Assembly: GCF_001708185.1 (NCBI RefSeq)
Contig: NZ_MDDN01000001.1
Span: forward strand, 620,001 to 684,000
DNA from: Lysinibacillus xylanilyticus
GTDB lineage: Bacteria > Bacillota > Bacilli > Bacillales_A > Planococcaceae
Reading direction: 5' to 3'
Length of the DNA stretch: 64,000 bases
In this document: positions 55,617-64,000 of the stretch, in pieces
Position numbering within the stretch: position 1 is the first letter of the stretch
Layout: every line of letters starts with the position of its first letter
Notes under the pieces: model-generated
What the model was told of the DNA's origin: nothing
What the model saw: the letters and a program-made list of their open reading frames with translations, nothing else
Databases searched by the model: none
Translations under genes and position numbers: made by a program

Positions 55617-56672
55617 ATGAGTAAAACTATTTTAGAAGTAAAAGATTTAAGAATTAACTTTAAAACGTATGCAGGACTTGTCCACGCTGTTCGTGGCGTA
55701 AACTTTGACCTAAAAGAAGGTGAGACACTCGCAATCGTTGGTGAATCTGGTTCAGGTAAAAGTGTTACGAGTAACGCATTAATGAAACTAATTCCACAGC
55801 CACCTGGTATTTATGCGTCAGGACAAATTTTATTTAACGGCCGTGATTTAGTTCCGTTAAGCGATAAAGCAATGTCAAAAGTACGCGGAAATGAAATTGC
55901 TATGATTTTCCAAGACCCAATGACAAGTTTAAACCCTACTATGAAGGTCGGACGTCAAATAACTGAAGTTATTTTACAACATAAAAAAGTATCTAAAGCT
56001 GAAGCTAAAAAACGTGCAATCGAGCTATTAACTCAGGTAGGCATCCCCTTCCCTGAAAAACGTTTTAACCAATACCCACATGAATTTTCAGGCGGTATGC
56101 GTCAACGTGTTGTTATTGCCATTGCACTTGCAGCTGATCCAAAGCTTCTAATTGCCGATGAGCCAACAACAGCATTAGACGTTACAATTCAAGCGCAAAT
56201 TTTAGAGCTAATGAAAGAAATCCAAAAAAATTCGAAAACATCTATCATTTTCATTACTCACGATTTAGGTGTCGTTGCAAACGTTGCTGACCGAGTAGCA
56301 GTTATGTATGCAGGCCAAATCGTCGAATATGGTACTGTTAATGATATTTTCTATAATCCGAAGCATCCATATACATGGGGTCTACTTGGTTCAATGCCAG
56401 ACTTAGATAACGATACAGATGAGCTATTACGCACGATTCCTGGTTCACCACCGGATCTGATCAACCCTCCAAAGGGTGATGCGTTTGCTGCTCGTAATGA
56501 ATTCGCAATGGCTATTGACTATGAACAAGAGCCTCCGATGTTCCAAGTAAGTGACACACACTTTGCTAAAACTTGGTTGTTGCATCCTGATGCGCCAAAA
56601 ATTCCGCTTCCAGATGCAGTTGCTAAACGTATTGATGGCTATTTAGCAAAGGAGGCACAAGAAAATGACTAA
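55617..56672 (+). CDS. oppD: Oligopeptide ABC transporter ATPase OppD
   Basis: Nucleotide-binding subunit. Walker [16 protein letters not shown] (about 40-54), Q-loop [11 protein letters not shown], signature [15 protein letters not shown] and Walker [13 protein letters not shown]. The C-terminal oligopeptide-transporter extension ([20 protein letters not shown]) replaces the usual CxxxxC iron-sulfur-like cysteine cluster with a cysteine-free segment. 351 residues. GGAGGTGG precedes the ATG. Confidence 0.96.
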   Translation: MSKTILEVKDLRINFKTYAGLVHAVRGVNFDLKEGETLAIVGESGSGKSVTSNALMKLIPQPPGIYASGQILFNGRDLVPLSDKAMSKVRGNEIAMIFQDPMTSLNPTMKVGRQITEVILQHKKVSKAEAKKRAIELLTQVGIPFPEKRFNQYPHEFSGGMRQRVVIAIALAADPKLLIADEPTTALDVTIQAQILELMKEIQKNSKTSIIFITHDLGVVANVADRVAVMYAGQIVEYGTVNDIFYNPKHPYTWGLLGSMPDLDNDTDELLRTIPGSPPDLINPPKGDAFAARNEFAMAIDYEQEPPMFQVSDTHFAKTWLLHPDAPKIPLPDAVAKRIDGYLAKEAQEND

Positions 56673-57591
56673 ATCGGGTGCAAAAAAAATTCTTGAAATC
56701 AAAAATTTAAAGCAACATTTCGGTTCACCAAGTAACCCTATTAAAGCGGTCGACGGTATTAGCTTCGATGTATACGAAGGTGAAACACTCGGTCTTGTAG
56801 GTGAGTCGGGTTGCGGTAAGTCAACAACTGGTCGTTCCATTATTCGCCTATATGACATTACAGATGGTGAAATTATTTTCGATGGCGAAAACGTTCATGG
56901 AAAAAAATCTAAAAGTGAATTAAAGAAATTTAATAGTCAAATGCAAATGATTTTCCAAGATCCATACGCTTCTTTAAACCCTCGTATGACAGCAGGTGAA
57001 ATCATTGGTGAAGCCTTTGATATTCACGGTCTACACAAGGATAAAAAAGCACGTCGTGAAAAAATTAATCAACTACTAGAGGCCGTTGGCTTAAACAAAG
57101 AGCACGCAAACCGTTATGCACACGAATTCTCTGGTGGTCAACGTCAACGTATTGGGATTGCTCGTGCACTAAGCTTAGATCCTAAGTTTATTATCGCCGA
57201 TGAACCAATTTCAGCACTTGACGTATCGATTCAAGCACAAGTTGTTAACTTATTAAAACAGTTACAAAAAGAACGTGGTTTAACATATCTTTTCATTGCC
57301 CATGATTTATCAATGGTTAAGTACATCAGTGACCGTATTGCTGTTATGTACCGTGGTAAAATTATGGAAATCGGTAAAGCAGATGATATTTACAATCACC
57401 CTGTTCATCCGTATACAAAATCATTATTATCGGCAATTCCACTTCCTGATCCAATGTCAGAAAAACGCCGTCAACGTATTCCGTACAAGCATACAGAGGT
57501 TGACGATAGCGCAACATACCATGAAGTAGGCGATCAGCATTACGTTTATGGGACTGCAGATCTTGTGAAAACTTGGGTTGCTAATCGATAA
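56665..57591 (+). CDS. oppF: Oligopeptide ABC transporter ATPase OppF
   Basis: Second ATPase, 308 residues, overlapping oppD by 8 bases. Walker [17 protein letters not shown]-loop [13 protein letters not shown], signature [15 protein letters not shown] and Walker [12 protein letters not shown]. Its last 33 codons plus the terminator are duplicated about 580 bases downstream. Confidence 0.96.
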   Translation: MTKSGAKKILEIKNLKQHFGSPSNPIKAVDGISFDVYEGETLGLVGESGCGKSTTGRSIIRLYDITDGEIIFDGENVHGKKSKSELKKFNSQMQMIFQDPYASLNPRMTAGEIIGEAFDIHGLHKDKKARREKINQLLEAVGLNKEHANRYAHEFSGGQRQRIGIARALSLDPKFIIADEPISALDVSIQAQVVNLLKQLQKERGLTYLFIAHDLSMVKYISDRIAVMYRGKIMEIGKADDIYNHPVHPYTKSLLSAIPLPDPMSEKRRQRIPYKHTEVDDSATYHEVGDQHYVYGTADLVKTWVANR

Positions 57592-57598
57592 CTATCAG

Positions 57599-57640
57599 AA
57601 CTCTCATTAACAGTATAAACGCTGTTGATGGGAGTTTTTT
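57599..57640 (+). terminator. Terminator after oppF
   Basis: AACTCTCATTAACAG and CTGTTGATGGGAGTT arms (two mismatches) followed by TTTTTT. It is copied at 58187-58228. Confidence 0.85.
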
Positions 57641-57848
57641 ATTGCTTAAAAAGCTCTAAAGCTTACATATAATAGTAAAACGCTATAAAACCATTAACAT
57701 ACTAAATATCTCGGACATTATAACTTCTAAATTTATTATGAGTCAGTTCCCTCTGTTCTTCTTACGCTTCATCAATACCAACAATTCGGAAATATCAGAT
57801 TTTGCAGATTTTTCAATAAAATATATTCCTGTTTTACCACTAATATAC

Positions 57849-57854
57849 TATAAT
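57849..57854 (+). promoter_or_regulatory. -10 element of the small-peptide gene
   Basis: Perfect TATAAT 32 bases before the ATG. The hexamer 17 bp upstream, TTCCTG, is a weak -35. No clear SigH-type promoter was seen. The sequence from 57646 to 57848 has no other gene. Confidence 0.5.
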
Positions 57855-57885
57855 GTGAGTATTAACTATAAAGGAGAGATTAAAT

Positions 57886-58017
57886 ATGAAAAAAAGCATT
57901 AAACTGATCATTTCTACTTTATGTCTTACGGTATTTTTAATTAGTGTTAGCACAGTGCCTGCTGCTGCTTATTCAGGTCCGTGTCACAGTCCAGAGCCAT
58001 GTGTTATACGTCCATAA
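57886..58017 (+). CDS. Small exported peptide (43 aa), unknown
   Basis: ATG 57886 with AAAGGAGA eight bases upstream. The product has a lysine start (MKKSIKL), a hydrophobic core (IISTLCLTVFLISV) and a signal-peptidase site after VPAAA, leaving about YSGPCHSPEPCVIRP. The mature part has two cysteines five residues apart (CHSPEPC) and two or three prolines. It lies between the opp operon and a duplicated oppF tail, and has a damaged relative 220 bases on. Its placement beside an oligopeptide importer suggests a secreted signal re-imported by Opp, or a small toxin/antimicrobial. The pentapeptide pattern of Phr peptides is not evident. Function unknown. Confidence 0.65.
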   Translation: MKKSIKLIISTLCLTVFLISVSTVPAAAYSGPCHSPEPCVIRP

Positions 58018-58074
58018 ATTAATCTTTTTGACCCAATATTTGAAAAATGCTCTCAACTTATTTCATACATGCAA

Positions 58075-58233
58075 ACAGAGGTTGACGATAGCACAACATA
58101 CCATGAAGTAGGCGATCAGCATTAGCATTACGTTTATGGTACTGCAGATCTTGTGAAAACTTGGGTTGCTAATCGATAACTATCAGAACTCTCATTAACA
58201 GTATAAACGCTGTTGATGGGAGTTTTTTATTGC
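58075..58233 (+). repeat. Duplicated oppF 3' end plus terminator
   Basis: Matches 57493-57645 almost perfectly: two substitutions and one 6-bp insertion (CATTAG beside CATTAC) in about 153 bases. It carries the last 33 codons of oppF (with an in-frame TAG from the insertion) and the whole terminator. It lacks any start and is not translated. High identity says the duplication is recent. Confidence 0.95.
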
Positions 58234-58410
58234 GTTTTGTCTTACTGTATTATTTAGTAGGTCCAAGCGTCTTGGATGTTTCTGCTGCTAATGCACATCC
58301 TCCAGCATTTGGTATTAGGGGATGCAAAAACAGTCCTAATTTCAGACACACCCTACTTACGATTAAGCTGTTGTTTTCTATTATTATTGAAACTACTCCT
58401 TTTTATTAAT
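58234..58410 (+). pseudogene. Truncated and frameshifted relative of the small exported peptide
   Basis: Directly after the duplicated terminator, TTTTGTCTTACTGTATTATT resembles the signal-peptide part of the 43-codon gene (TTTATGTCTTACGGTATTTT). A frame change then leads into VGPSVLDVSAANAHPPAFGI followed by RGCKNSPNFR. Signal core, Ala-rich cleavage site and Cys/Pro-containing tail are in the same order as in the intact gene, but start codon and RBS are missing. The duplicated oppF segment appears to have replaced its 5' end. Confidence 0.55.
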
Positions 58411-58494
58411 TTTCATTGAAATATCAGATGTTCAACTGTAAATATGTTGATTTAGTTGTTTTACTATACCTATTCTTTTGGTAACTTTATTGAT

Positions 58495-58534
58495 AAAAAA
58501 CAGCCTTTCTTGTGACAAGAAAAGCTGTTTTTTT
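58495..58534 (-). terminator. Terminator after the minus-strand substrate-binding gene
   Basis: AAAAAACAGCCTTTCTTGT and ACAAGAAAAGCTGTTTTTTT arms around a 2-base loop; A and T tracts on both sides. It lies 12 bases past the stop at 58546. Confidence 0.9.
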
Positions 58535-58545
58535 GTGATTTTAAA

Positions 58546-60357
58546 CTATTTTAATGGTTCATCAGCTAATAATTCTACTGTGTGAAGATTATCTTTAGTA
58601 TCAGTAGCATAAGATGCATCCCAGTTTTTCACACGCTTATTCACAGGAATAACTTCAGTTCGGAAGAATGTTGGGAATACCATTGCTTGTTCACTCATAT
58701 ATTCTTGCCAAGCACGGAATGCTTTTTTACGTTTATCTGGATCCATCGCATCCTCAGAGTCGATAGCATCTAATAATTTTGTTAACTCAGGAGACACAAA
58801 GCGACTGTAGTTGAACTCAGCACCTTCTCCATACAAACCTTTTGGAGATGGGTTTGTACCAGTTCCCCATGCTGCCATATACATATCGATTTCTGGATCA
58901 TCCGCTTGTACTTTATCATAGAAAGCATTGAATTCGATAAGACGACCCGTTGTTAATTGCACATCTAAGCCAATATCTTTCCAGTTCTGACGGTAGTATT
59001 CTACAATCGCTTCGTCCGTTTCTGAGCCAGCCATAGCAGCTAAACGAATAGTGAATTTTTTTCCGTCTTTATCTTCACGAATTCCGTCTCCATCTTTATC
59101 CTTATACCCAGCTTTATCTAGTAATTCCTTAGCTTTTTCAGGGTCATAGTGATAGCCCTCTAACGTTTCATCGTAGAATGAGAATACCGGAGGAATTAAA
59201 GAATTTCCACGCTCACGTAACCCTTGGTAGAATTTTTCTGAAACACCCTCAATATCCATTGCATACGCAACTGCTTGACGTAATTCCACATTGTTCATTT
59301 TTGACTTCTCGTCAAAAATATTTTTACTATCCACTTTATCGTATTTCCCTAATTTAAAACCTAAATAAGAGTATGCTAACTCTGGACGACCTAGAACTGA
59401 TACATTTGAAAGATCTTTTATACCATCATATTGGTTTGTTGGGAATGATGTTGCAATATCATATTTTCCAGTTCGTAATGCTTCACCAATTGAAGTTGGT
59501 GGTACAACCTCAAGCACAACTTTATCAATTTTTGGCTTTCCTTTAAAGTAATACTCGTTTGCTACAAATTGTACAGATTCACCATTAACAATTTTATCAA
59601 TTTTAAATGGTCCAAGTGTTACAGGGTTCTTTCGTACTGCATCGGAAGAAATTAAATCTTTTACTGGAATAGACTCTAATTGATGCTTCGGAGCTGCATA
59701 CCCCCATAAACCATCTCCACCATAATAAATTGCTGGTGATACTTTCTTAAATTGAATTTGAATTGCTTTATCGTTAACTTTTGTAATACCTGAAATTGTA
59801 TCTGCTTTACCGCTATGATATTCTTCTACACCAACAATATTTTTGAAATCATCATCATAACGTATACCAGTGTAATCTGGATGTCCGATAATTAAATATG
59901 GGTAAATTAAATCTTCGGCCGTTACTGCTTTACCATCTGACCATTTATAATCACCTTGAAGTGTAATCGTTGCTTTTTTTGCGTCCTTATCAACCTCTAA
60001 TTTTGCAGCACCTTGATCTGTAACAACAAAGTCGCCATCTGTACTAAAGATAGAGTTAGTAGCAAAATCCATGATCTCTTTATCATATGCATCTTCATAT
60101 AGCTCCCAATTGAAAATCCCTTGGAATGGAGAACTTGTTACAAGACCTACTCTTAATGTACCGCCTTTAATTGCCTCTCCTTCATTAGTCACTTCTGATG
60201 ACAGTAAATTTTCTTCTACTTTAGTCGTTTCTTTTTCTCCTGATTTCCCTTTGTTATCTGTTTCTGAGCCTTTCTCAGTACCACCTCCGCCATTGCAGGC
60301 TGCTAAAACAAACATGACTGCAAATAGCACGGACAAGAATAACCAATTCTTCTTCAT
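58546..60357 (-). CDS. Peptide ABC transporter substrate-binding lipoprotein (second system)
   Basis: 603 residues, family-5 solute-binding protein of the AppA/OppA type. Signal peptide with lipobox VLAAC, lipidated C21, then a Gly/Glu/Lys linker. Motifs include GGTLRVGLVTSSPFQGIFNW, DYKWSDGKAVTAEDLIYPY, KNPVTLGPFKIDKI and LLDKAGYKDKDGDGIREDKD, a calcium-loop-like stretch. It is the last gene of a D-F-B-C-A operon. Likely ligand is oligopeptides; nickel or sugar cannot be excluded. Confidence 0.92.
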   Translation of the reverse strand: MKKNWLFLSVLFAVMFVLAACNGGGGTEKGSETDNKGKSGEKETTKVEENLLSSEVTNEGEAIKGGTLRVGLVTSSPFQGIFNWELYEDAYDKEIMDFATNSIFSTDGDFVVTDQGAAKLEVDKDAKKATITLQGDYKWSDGKAVTAEDLIYPYLIIGHPDYTGIRYDDDFKNIVGVEEYHSGKADTISGITKVNDKAIQIQFKKVSPAIYYGGDGLWGYAAPKHQLESIPVKDLISSDAVRKNPVTLGPFKIDKIVNGESVQFVANEYYFKGKPKIDKVVLEVVPPTSIGEALRTGKYDIATSFPTNQYDGIKDLSNVSVLGRPELAYSYLGFKLGKYDKVDSKNIFDEKSKMNNVELRQAVAYAMDIEGVSEKFYQGLRERGNSLIPPVFSFYDETLEGYHYDPEKAKELLDKAGYKDKDGDGIREDKDGKKFTIRLAAMAGSETDEAIVEYYRQNWKDIGLDVQLTTGRLIEFNAFYDKVQADDPEIDMYMAAWGTGTNPSPKGLYGEGAEFNYSRFVSPELTKLLDAIDSEDAMDPDKRKKAFRAWQEYMSEQAMVFPTFFRTEVIPVNKRVKNWDASYATDTKDNLHTVELLADEPLK

Positions 60358-60374
60358 GAGTAAATCCTCCCCTT

Positions 60375-61274
60375 TTATCCTAATCGTTGTTTTGCGTCAG
60401 CCGCACGTCTGAGCGCTTGACCGACATAATTTATACCAAGCATCAATACTAAAATTAATAATGATGCGGGCAACCAAACCCACCACTTAGTAGATAAAAC
60501 AATTGGATTCGTTGCATAGCTTACAAGAGTCCCTAAGCTAGGTGTAGATGGTGGTAAACCAAAGCCTAAAAATGATAGACCTGTTTCAATCCCAACATTC
60601 CCTGCAAAATTTAGTGTTAACTCTACAATTAGCAACGAGCTTAAATTTGGTAATATCCCCTTAAACATGATGACAAAATCACTAGTGCCCATTGTTTTAG
60701 AGGCACTCACATAATCACGGCGTCCTTCTGATAAAGCTTTACTGCGGACTAAACGTGCTGTCCCTATCCATTGGAAGGCACTCAATATTAATATCAATTC
60801 AAAAACACCATATTTGGGAATAATTGTAACTACTACAATTATAATCATTAACGTTGGTAATGTCATGAGAAAATCGATGATACGCATAAAAAAATTATCA
60901 ATAAAGCCACCGTAATAGCCCATAATAATGCCGAGCACAACCCCTATTGTATTGGCGATGAGCGTAATAGCGATCGCAATTAAAATGGAGTTTTTCGCAC
61001 CGATAATAAGCTGGCCAAACATATCGCGCCCAGCTTCATCAGCTCCAAGAATATAACCATTTACCCCCGGCTCTGTAAAGCGCTCTAATAATTTAATTTT
61101 TAATATTTCATCTTGGTTCATAAACATGGCCATAATTAATATCGTAATAATCAGTAAATTCATACCAATGAATGAAAATAACGCTAGCTTATCTTTCCGA
61201 AATTCACGTATTATAACTTGTATCCCTGTTGGTGGAGTACTTTCAACTGTCATTGTGTCATTTTTTTGTTCCAT
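60375..61274 (-). CDS. Peptide ABC transporter permease, OppC/AppC type
   Basis: 299 residues. First helix ALFSFIGMNLLIITILIMAM, then GYILGADEAGRDMFGQLIIG (the OppC motif) and EAA loop YVSASKTMGTSDFVIMFKGI. Five to six membrane segments. It sits 17 bases before the substrate-binding gene and after the OppB-type permease. Confidence 0.93.
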   Translation of the reverse strand: MEQKNDTMTVESTPPTGIQVIIREFRKDKLALFSFIGMNLLIITILIMAMFMNQDEILKIKLLERFTEPGVNGYILGADEAGRDMFGQLIIGAKNSILIAIAITLIANTIGVVLGIIMGYYGGFIDNFFMRIIDFLMTLPTLMIIIVVVTIIPKYGVFELILILSAFQWIGTARLVRSKALSEGRRDYVSASKTMGTSDFVIMFKGILPNLSSLLIVELTLNFAGNVGIETGLSFLGFGLPPSTPSLGTLVSYATNPIVLSTKWWVWLPASLLILVLMLGINYVGQALRRAADAKQRLG

Positions 61275-61310
61275 TTATATTCACCTCTCCTTAAACATTA
61301 AATTTAACAG

Positions 61311-62273
61311 TTAGTCTATGCGGATACGTGGATCAACAATGCTCATAATAATATCTGACAGTAGACTACCTAATAATGCTAAGAAGCCATAAAGCATAAC
61401 GAGAGCTGTAATCACACTATAATCGCGACTCGTTATAGAATGGATGAATAATTGCCCCATGCCCGGGAAGCCAAAAATTGTTTCTATAAAAATCGAACCA
61501 CCTAATAAGCCCGTAATTGTAAAACCTAGGAAGGCTGCAATTGGCAATAAGGAATTGCGGAAAATATGTCTTCTATAGATTCTTTTCATCGGTACGCCTT
61601 TACTACGTGCTGTTTTAACATAATCCTGTGTCTTAGCATCGATAATTTCTGAACGTAAATATTGAATAATCGTTGTCGTACCTAAAATCGCATATGTCAT
61701 CGCAGGTAAAATTAAATGATAGATGCGATTCCAATAATATTCCAGCGTTCCCGGTTCTACACCTACATCAACTGTTCCACTCGTCGGGAACCACATTAAA
61801 CGATAACCGAAAATATATAGGAAAATTAAACCCAAGACAAAAGTCGGTATCGCGTAGCTTATAAAGCTATAGAGTGTGATCGACTTATCGTACAATGTAT
61901 CTTGCTTACGCCCCGCAATCATTCCTAATGGAATAGCAATCGCATAAACGAGAACCGCACTTAGTAGAGCGAGCCAAAATGTATTTAATGCGCGCTCACC
62001 AATCAGTGTGGACACCGCAATTTTATATGTATAGCTTTGTCCAAAATCTCCTTGGAAGGCGTTAGTTATCCAATGGTAATATTGCACATACCATGGATCA
62101 TAAAATCCTGACTGAATTCTCAATTCTTCGATACGTGAAGGGTCTGTTTCTGGTGTAATCAAACCTGTAAATGGATCACCTGGCATTTGCTTCGCCAAAA
62201 TAAAGATAATTAGGCTTAGCACAAACATTTGAGGAATCATCAAAAGTGTTCGTCTAACAATTGTTTTCCACAT
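61311..62273 (-). CDS. Peptide ABC transporter permease, OppB/AppB type
   Basis: 320 residues from ATG 62273 (MWKTIVRRTLLMIPQMFVLS), with AGGGGG upstream. A longer frame to 62351 overlaps the upstream ATPase gene and lacks an RBS. Six predicted helices. EAA loop YVKTARSKGVPMKRIYRRHI. The C-terminus SDIIMSIVDPRIRID is typical. Confidence 0.93.
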   Translation of the reverse strand: MWKTIVRRTLLMIPQMFVLSLIIFILAKQMPGDPFTGLITPETDPSRIEELRIQSGFYDPWYVQYYHWITNAFQGDFGQSYTYKIAVSTLIGERALNTFWLALLSAVLVYAIAIPLGMIAGRKQDTLYDKSITLYSFISYAIPTFVLGLIFLYIFGYRLMWFPTSGTVDVGVEPGTLEYYWNRIYHLILPAMTYAILGTTTIIQYLRSEIIDAKTQDYVKTARSKGVPMKRIYRRHIFRNSLLPIAAFLGFTITGLLGGSIFIETIFGFPGMGQLFIHSITSRDYSVITALVMLYGFLALLGSLLSDIIMSIVDPRIRID

Positions 62274-62274
62274 T

Positions 62275-63210
62275 TTATATACCCCCTGACATCGCAACCA
62301 TATGTGTATCTGAAATGGATTTAAGCGGGTATACTTTTCCATGCTCATCATAATATTGATGTTGCTCTTTTTGATAGTTCTCTTCTACTTTTTGTCGAAT
62401 GAGTTTGCGCTCTAAGCGTGACTCTGGTTCAATATTTGGAATAGCAGATAACAGACGTTTTGTATAAACGTGTTGTGGATCCCTATATATATCATGTCTC
62501 GTACCTGTTTCTACGAAGCGTCCTTTATACATAATGGATATATGATCGCACATATGTTTTACAACACCTAAATCATGTGAAATAAATAAATAAGTAAGAC
62601 CATATTCAGTTTGAATATCTTTCATAAAGTTTAACACCTGTGCTTGTACGGATAAATCCAGCGCAGATACAGGTTCATCAGCTATAATCATTTTGGGATT
62701 ACAAGCAACAGCTCGCGCGATTCCTAGACGTTGTTTTTGACCACCAGAAAATTCATGCGGATATTTTAACAATACATCTTCAGACATCCCTACAATTGCT
62801 AGTAACTCTTTGATGCGCTTACGCTCCTCTTGATCACTAAGCTTCATAAAATTCCGAATAGGCTCTGCTAAAATGTCTAGTACCCGTTTTCTAGGATTCA
62901 TACTTGAATGAGAATCTTGGAAAATCATTTGAATGTCTTTGTTATAAGCTGAATTACGATTTCTGCGTTGGTTTGTTACATCCTCACCTTCGTAGAAAAT
63001 TTGGCCTGAAGTGATTTTTTCTAAACCAATAATGGCCTTTCCTGTAGTAGATTTTCCTGATCCTGATTCTCCTACTAAACCATATGTTTTTCCTTTTTCA
63101 AACTCCATTGTGACGCCATCAACCGCATATACCTTATCGATTACTGTATTAAAAAAGCCGCCTCGAATTGGGTAATGAACGTTTAAATCATTAATTTGCA
63201 TAAAGCTCAT
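62275..63210 (-). CDS. Peptide ABC transporter ATPase, OppF/AppF type
   Basis: 311 residues. Walker [19 protein letters not shown]-loop IFQDSHSSMNPRKR, signature SGGQKQRLGIARAV and Walker B IIADEPVSALDLS. The end is longer than usual, with QKVEENYQKEQHQYYDEHGK. ATG 63210 overlaps the upstream ATPase stop by 4 bases. Confidence 0.94.
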   Translation of the reverse strand: MSFMQINDLNVHYPIRGGFFNTVIDKVYAVDGVTMEFEKGKTYGLVGESGSGKSTTGKAIIGLEKITSGQIFYEGEDVTNQRRNRNSAYNKDIQMIFQDSHSSMNPRKRVLDILAEPIRNFMKLSDQEERKRIKELLAIVGMSEDVLLKYPHEFSGGQKQRLGIARAVACNPKMIIADEPVSALDLSVQAQVLNFMKDIQTEYGLTYLFISHDLGVVKHMCDHISIMYKGRFVETGTRHDIYRDPQHVYTKRLLSAIPNIEPESRLERKLIRQKVEENYQKEQHQYYDEHGKVYPLKSISDTHMVAMSGGI

Positions 63211-64000
63211 ACAGCCCCGCCTCCTTCTTCACCTTCTAAATGAAAGTGTTTCCAGCAGGTACATCTAACAAAATGACCTGGTGCAATTTCATGTAATTGT
63301 GGTTTTCTTTCATGTGCAGATGCATCTATCCACGGTATTCGTGCTGAAAATCGGCAGCCTTCTCGAGGCAAATTCTTCAGCGATGGCACCATACCTTGAA
63401 TAACTTCAAGTCTTTCATTTTCACTATGTGTTTGTGGAATAGAATTCAATAGAGAACGAGTATAAGGATGTTTAGCATTTTTAAATAATTCCTGAACAGG
63501 TGCTTCTTCTACTACTTCACCCGCATACATTACTGCAACTCGATCAGCCATTTCTGCCACCACGCCTAAATCATGGGTGATTAAGATAATACCTGTTTCA
63601 GTTTCTGACTGTAGTGCTTTTAATAAATCAAGTATTTGAGCTTGGATCGTCACATCTAAAGCTGTTGTCGGTTCATCTGCAATTAAAATAGATGGTTTAC
63701 ATGACAAGGCAATGGCAATCATGACACGCTGACGCATCCCCCCAGACAATTGATGAGGGAATTGTCTTGCCACACGCTCTGGATTAGAAATGCCTACCTG
63801 ATTCAACAATTCTAATACTCTCTCCGCGCGCTGTTGCTTTGAGAGCTTTGTATGATATACCAGCCCCTCTGCAATCTGTTCTCCTATCCGCATTAACGGA
63901 TTGAGAGCTGAAAGAGGATCCTGAAAAATAAAACCAATATCATTACCTCGTAATCTATTAAATTGCTGCTCATTTAATTGCGTTAAATTTTGATTATTAT
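63207..64000 (-). CDS. Peptide ABC transporter ATPase, OppD/AppD type (partial, 5' end cut)
   Basis: Open to the window edge. The visible part starts before the Q-loop (LRGNDIGFIFQDPLSALNPL), then has signature [15 protein letters not shown] and Walker [15 protein letters not shown]. The C-terminal oligopeptide domain ends with a cysteine pair (HFVRCTCWKHF), typical of OppD/DppD. Walker A lies beyond 64000. The 63893 ATG is internal. Confidence 0.93.
   Translation of the reverse strand, partial: NNQNLTQLNEQQFNRLRGNDIGFIFQDPLSALNPLMRIGEQIAEGLVYHTKLSKQQRAERVLELLNQVGISNPERVARQFPHQLSGGMRQRVMIAIALSCKPSILIADEPTTALDVTIQAQILDLLKALQSETETGIILITHDLGVVAEMADRVAVMYAGEVVEEAPVQELFKNAKHPYTRSLLNSIPQTHSENERLEVIQGMVPSLKNLPREGCRFSARIPWIDASAHERKPQLHEIAPGHFVRCTCWKHFHLEGEEGGGAV

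Overview
The window looks like chromosomal DNA of a low-GC, endospore-forming Firmicute of the Bacillaceae/Planococcaceae type; the protein flavour and the dispersed repeats suggest Lysinibacillus or a close relative (inference, no search was run). Its backbone matches the gene order known from Bacillus subtilis between rqcH/yloC and ylqH, read mostly on the minus strand: yloC-gmk-rpoZ-coaBC-priA-def-fmt-rsmB-rlmN-prpC-prkC-rsgA-rpe-thiN-spoVM, rpmB on plus, then yloU-fakA-sdaAB-sdaAA-recG-fapR-plsX-fabD-fabG-acpP-rnc-smc-ftsY-ylxM-ffh-rpsP-khpA-rimM-trmD-rplS-lepB-rbgA-rnhB-ylqG-ylqH.

Layout. 1-9,250: protein export, RNase HII, ribosome assembly, tRNA/16S modification and SRP genes. 9,500-19,500: SRP receptor, SMC, RNase III and the FapR-controlled fatty acid/phospholipid operon (fapR-plsX-fabD-fabG plus acpP). 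19,500-26,500: recG, serine deaminase, fatty acid kinase FakA and YloU, with an orphan small gene and a decayed serine recombinase near 21,700-22,300. 26,500-33,150: an accessory block between yloU and rpmB. It holds a broken GGDEF gene and a guanidino-amino-acid cluster (two DDAH-type hydrolases, an amino acid permease, a RocB-type M20 hydrolase) facing an IclR regulator. A strong promoter there is followed by two 17-bp palindromes 20 bp apart. 33,200-48,700: rpmB, spoVM (with an apparent CTG start) and the long Stk/Stp, translation and CoA operon. 48,900-50,640: rqcH. 50,640-51,960: non-coding, with a three-unit tandem repeat. 51,960-57,600: oppABCDF. 57,600-58,540: a tiny secreted-peptide gene, a near-identical copy of the oppF tail with its terminator, and a broken relative of the peptide gene. 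58,546-64,000: a second dipeptide/oligopeptide transporter (D-F-B-C-A order, minus strand), cut by the window edge.

The most unusual points are: the 43-codon exported peptide beside opp with its duplicated flank; the IclR-linked DDAH/RocB cluster inside a conserved housekeeping island; CoaBC with an intact decarboxylase half but a strongly diverged synthetase half; spoVM starting at CTG with its terminator inside the coding region; a 22-codon upstream ORF coupled to recG; and two families of dispersed intergenic repeats that share a small cassette. ylqD and remA (ylzA), expected from B. subtilis synteny, are absent from their usual places.
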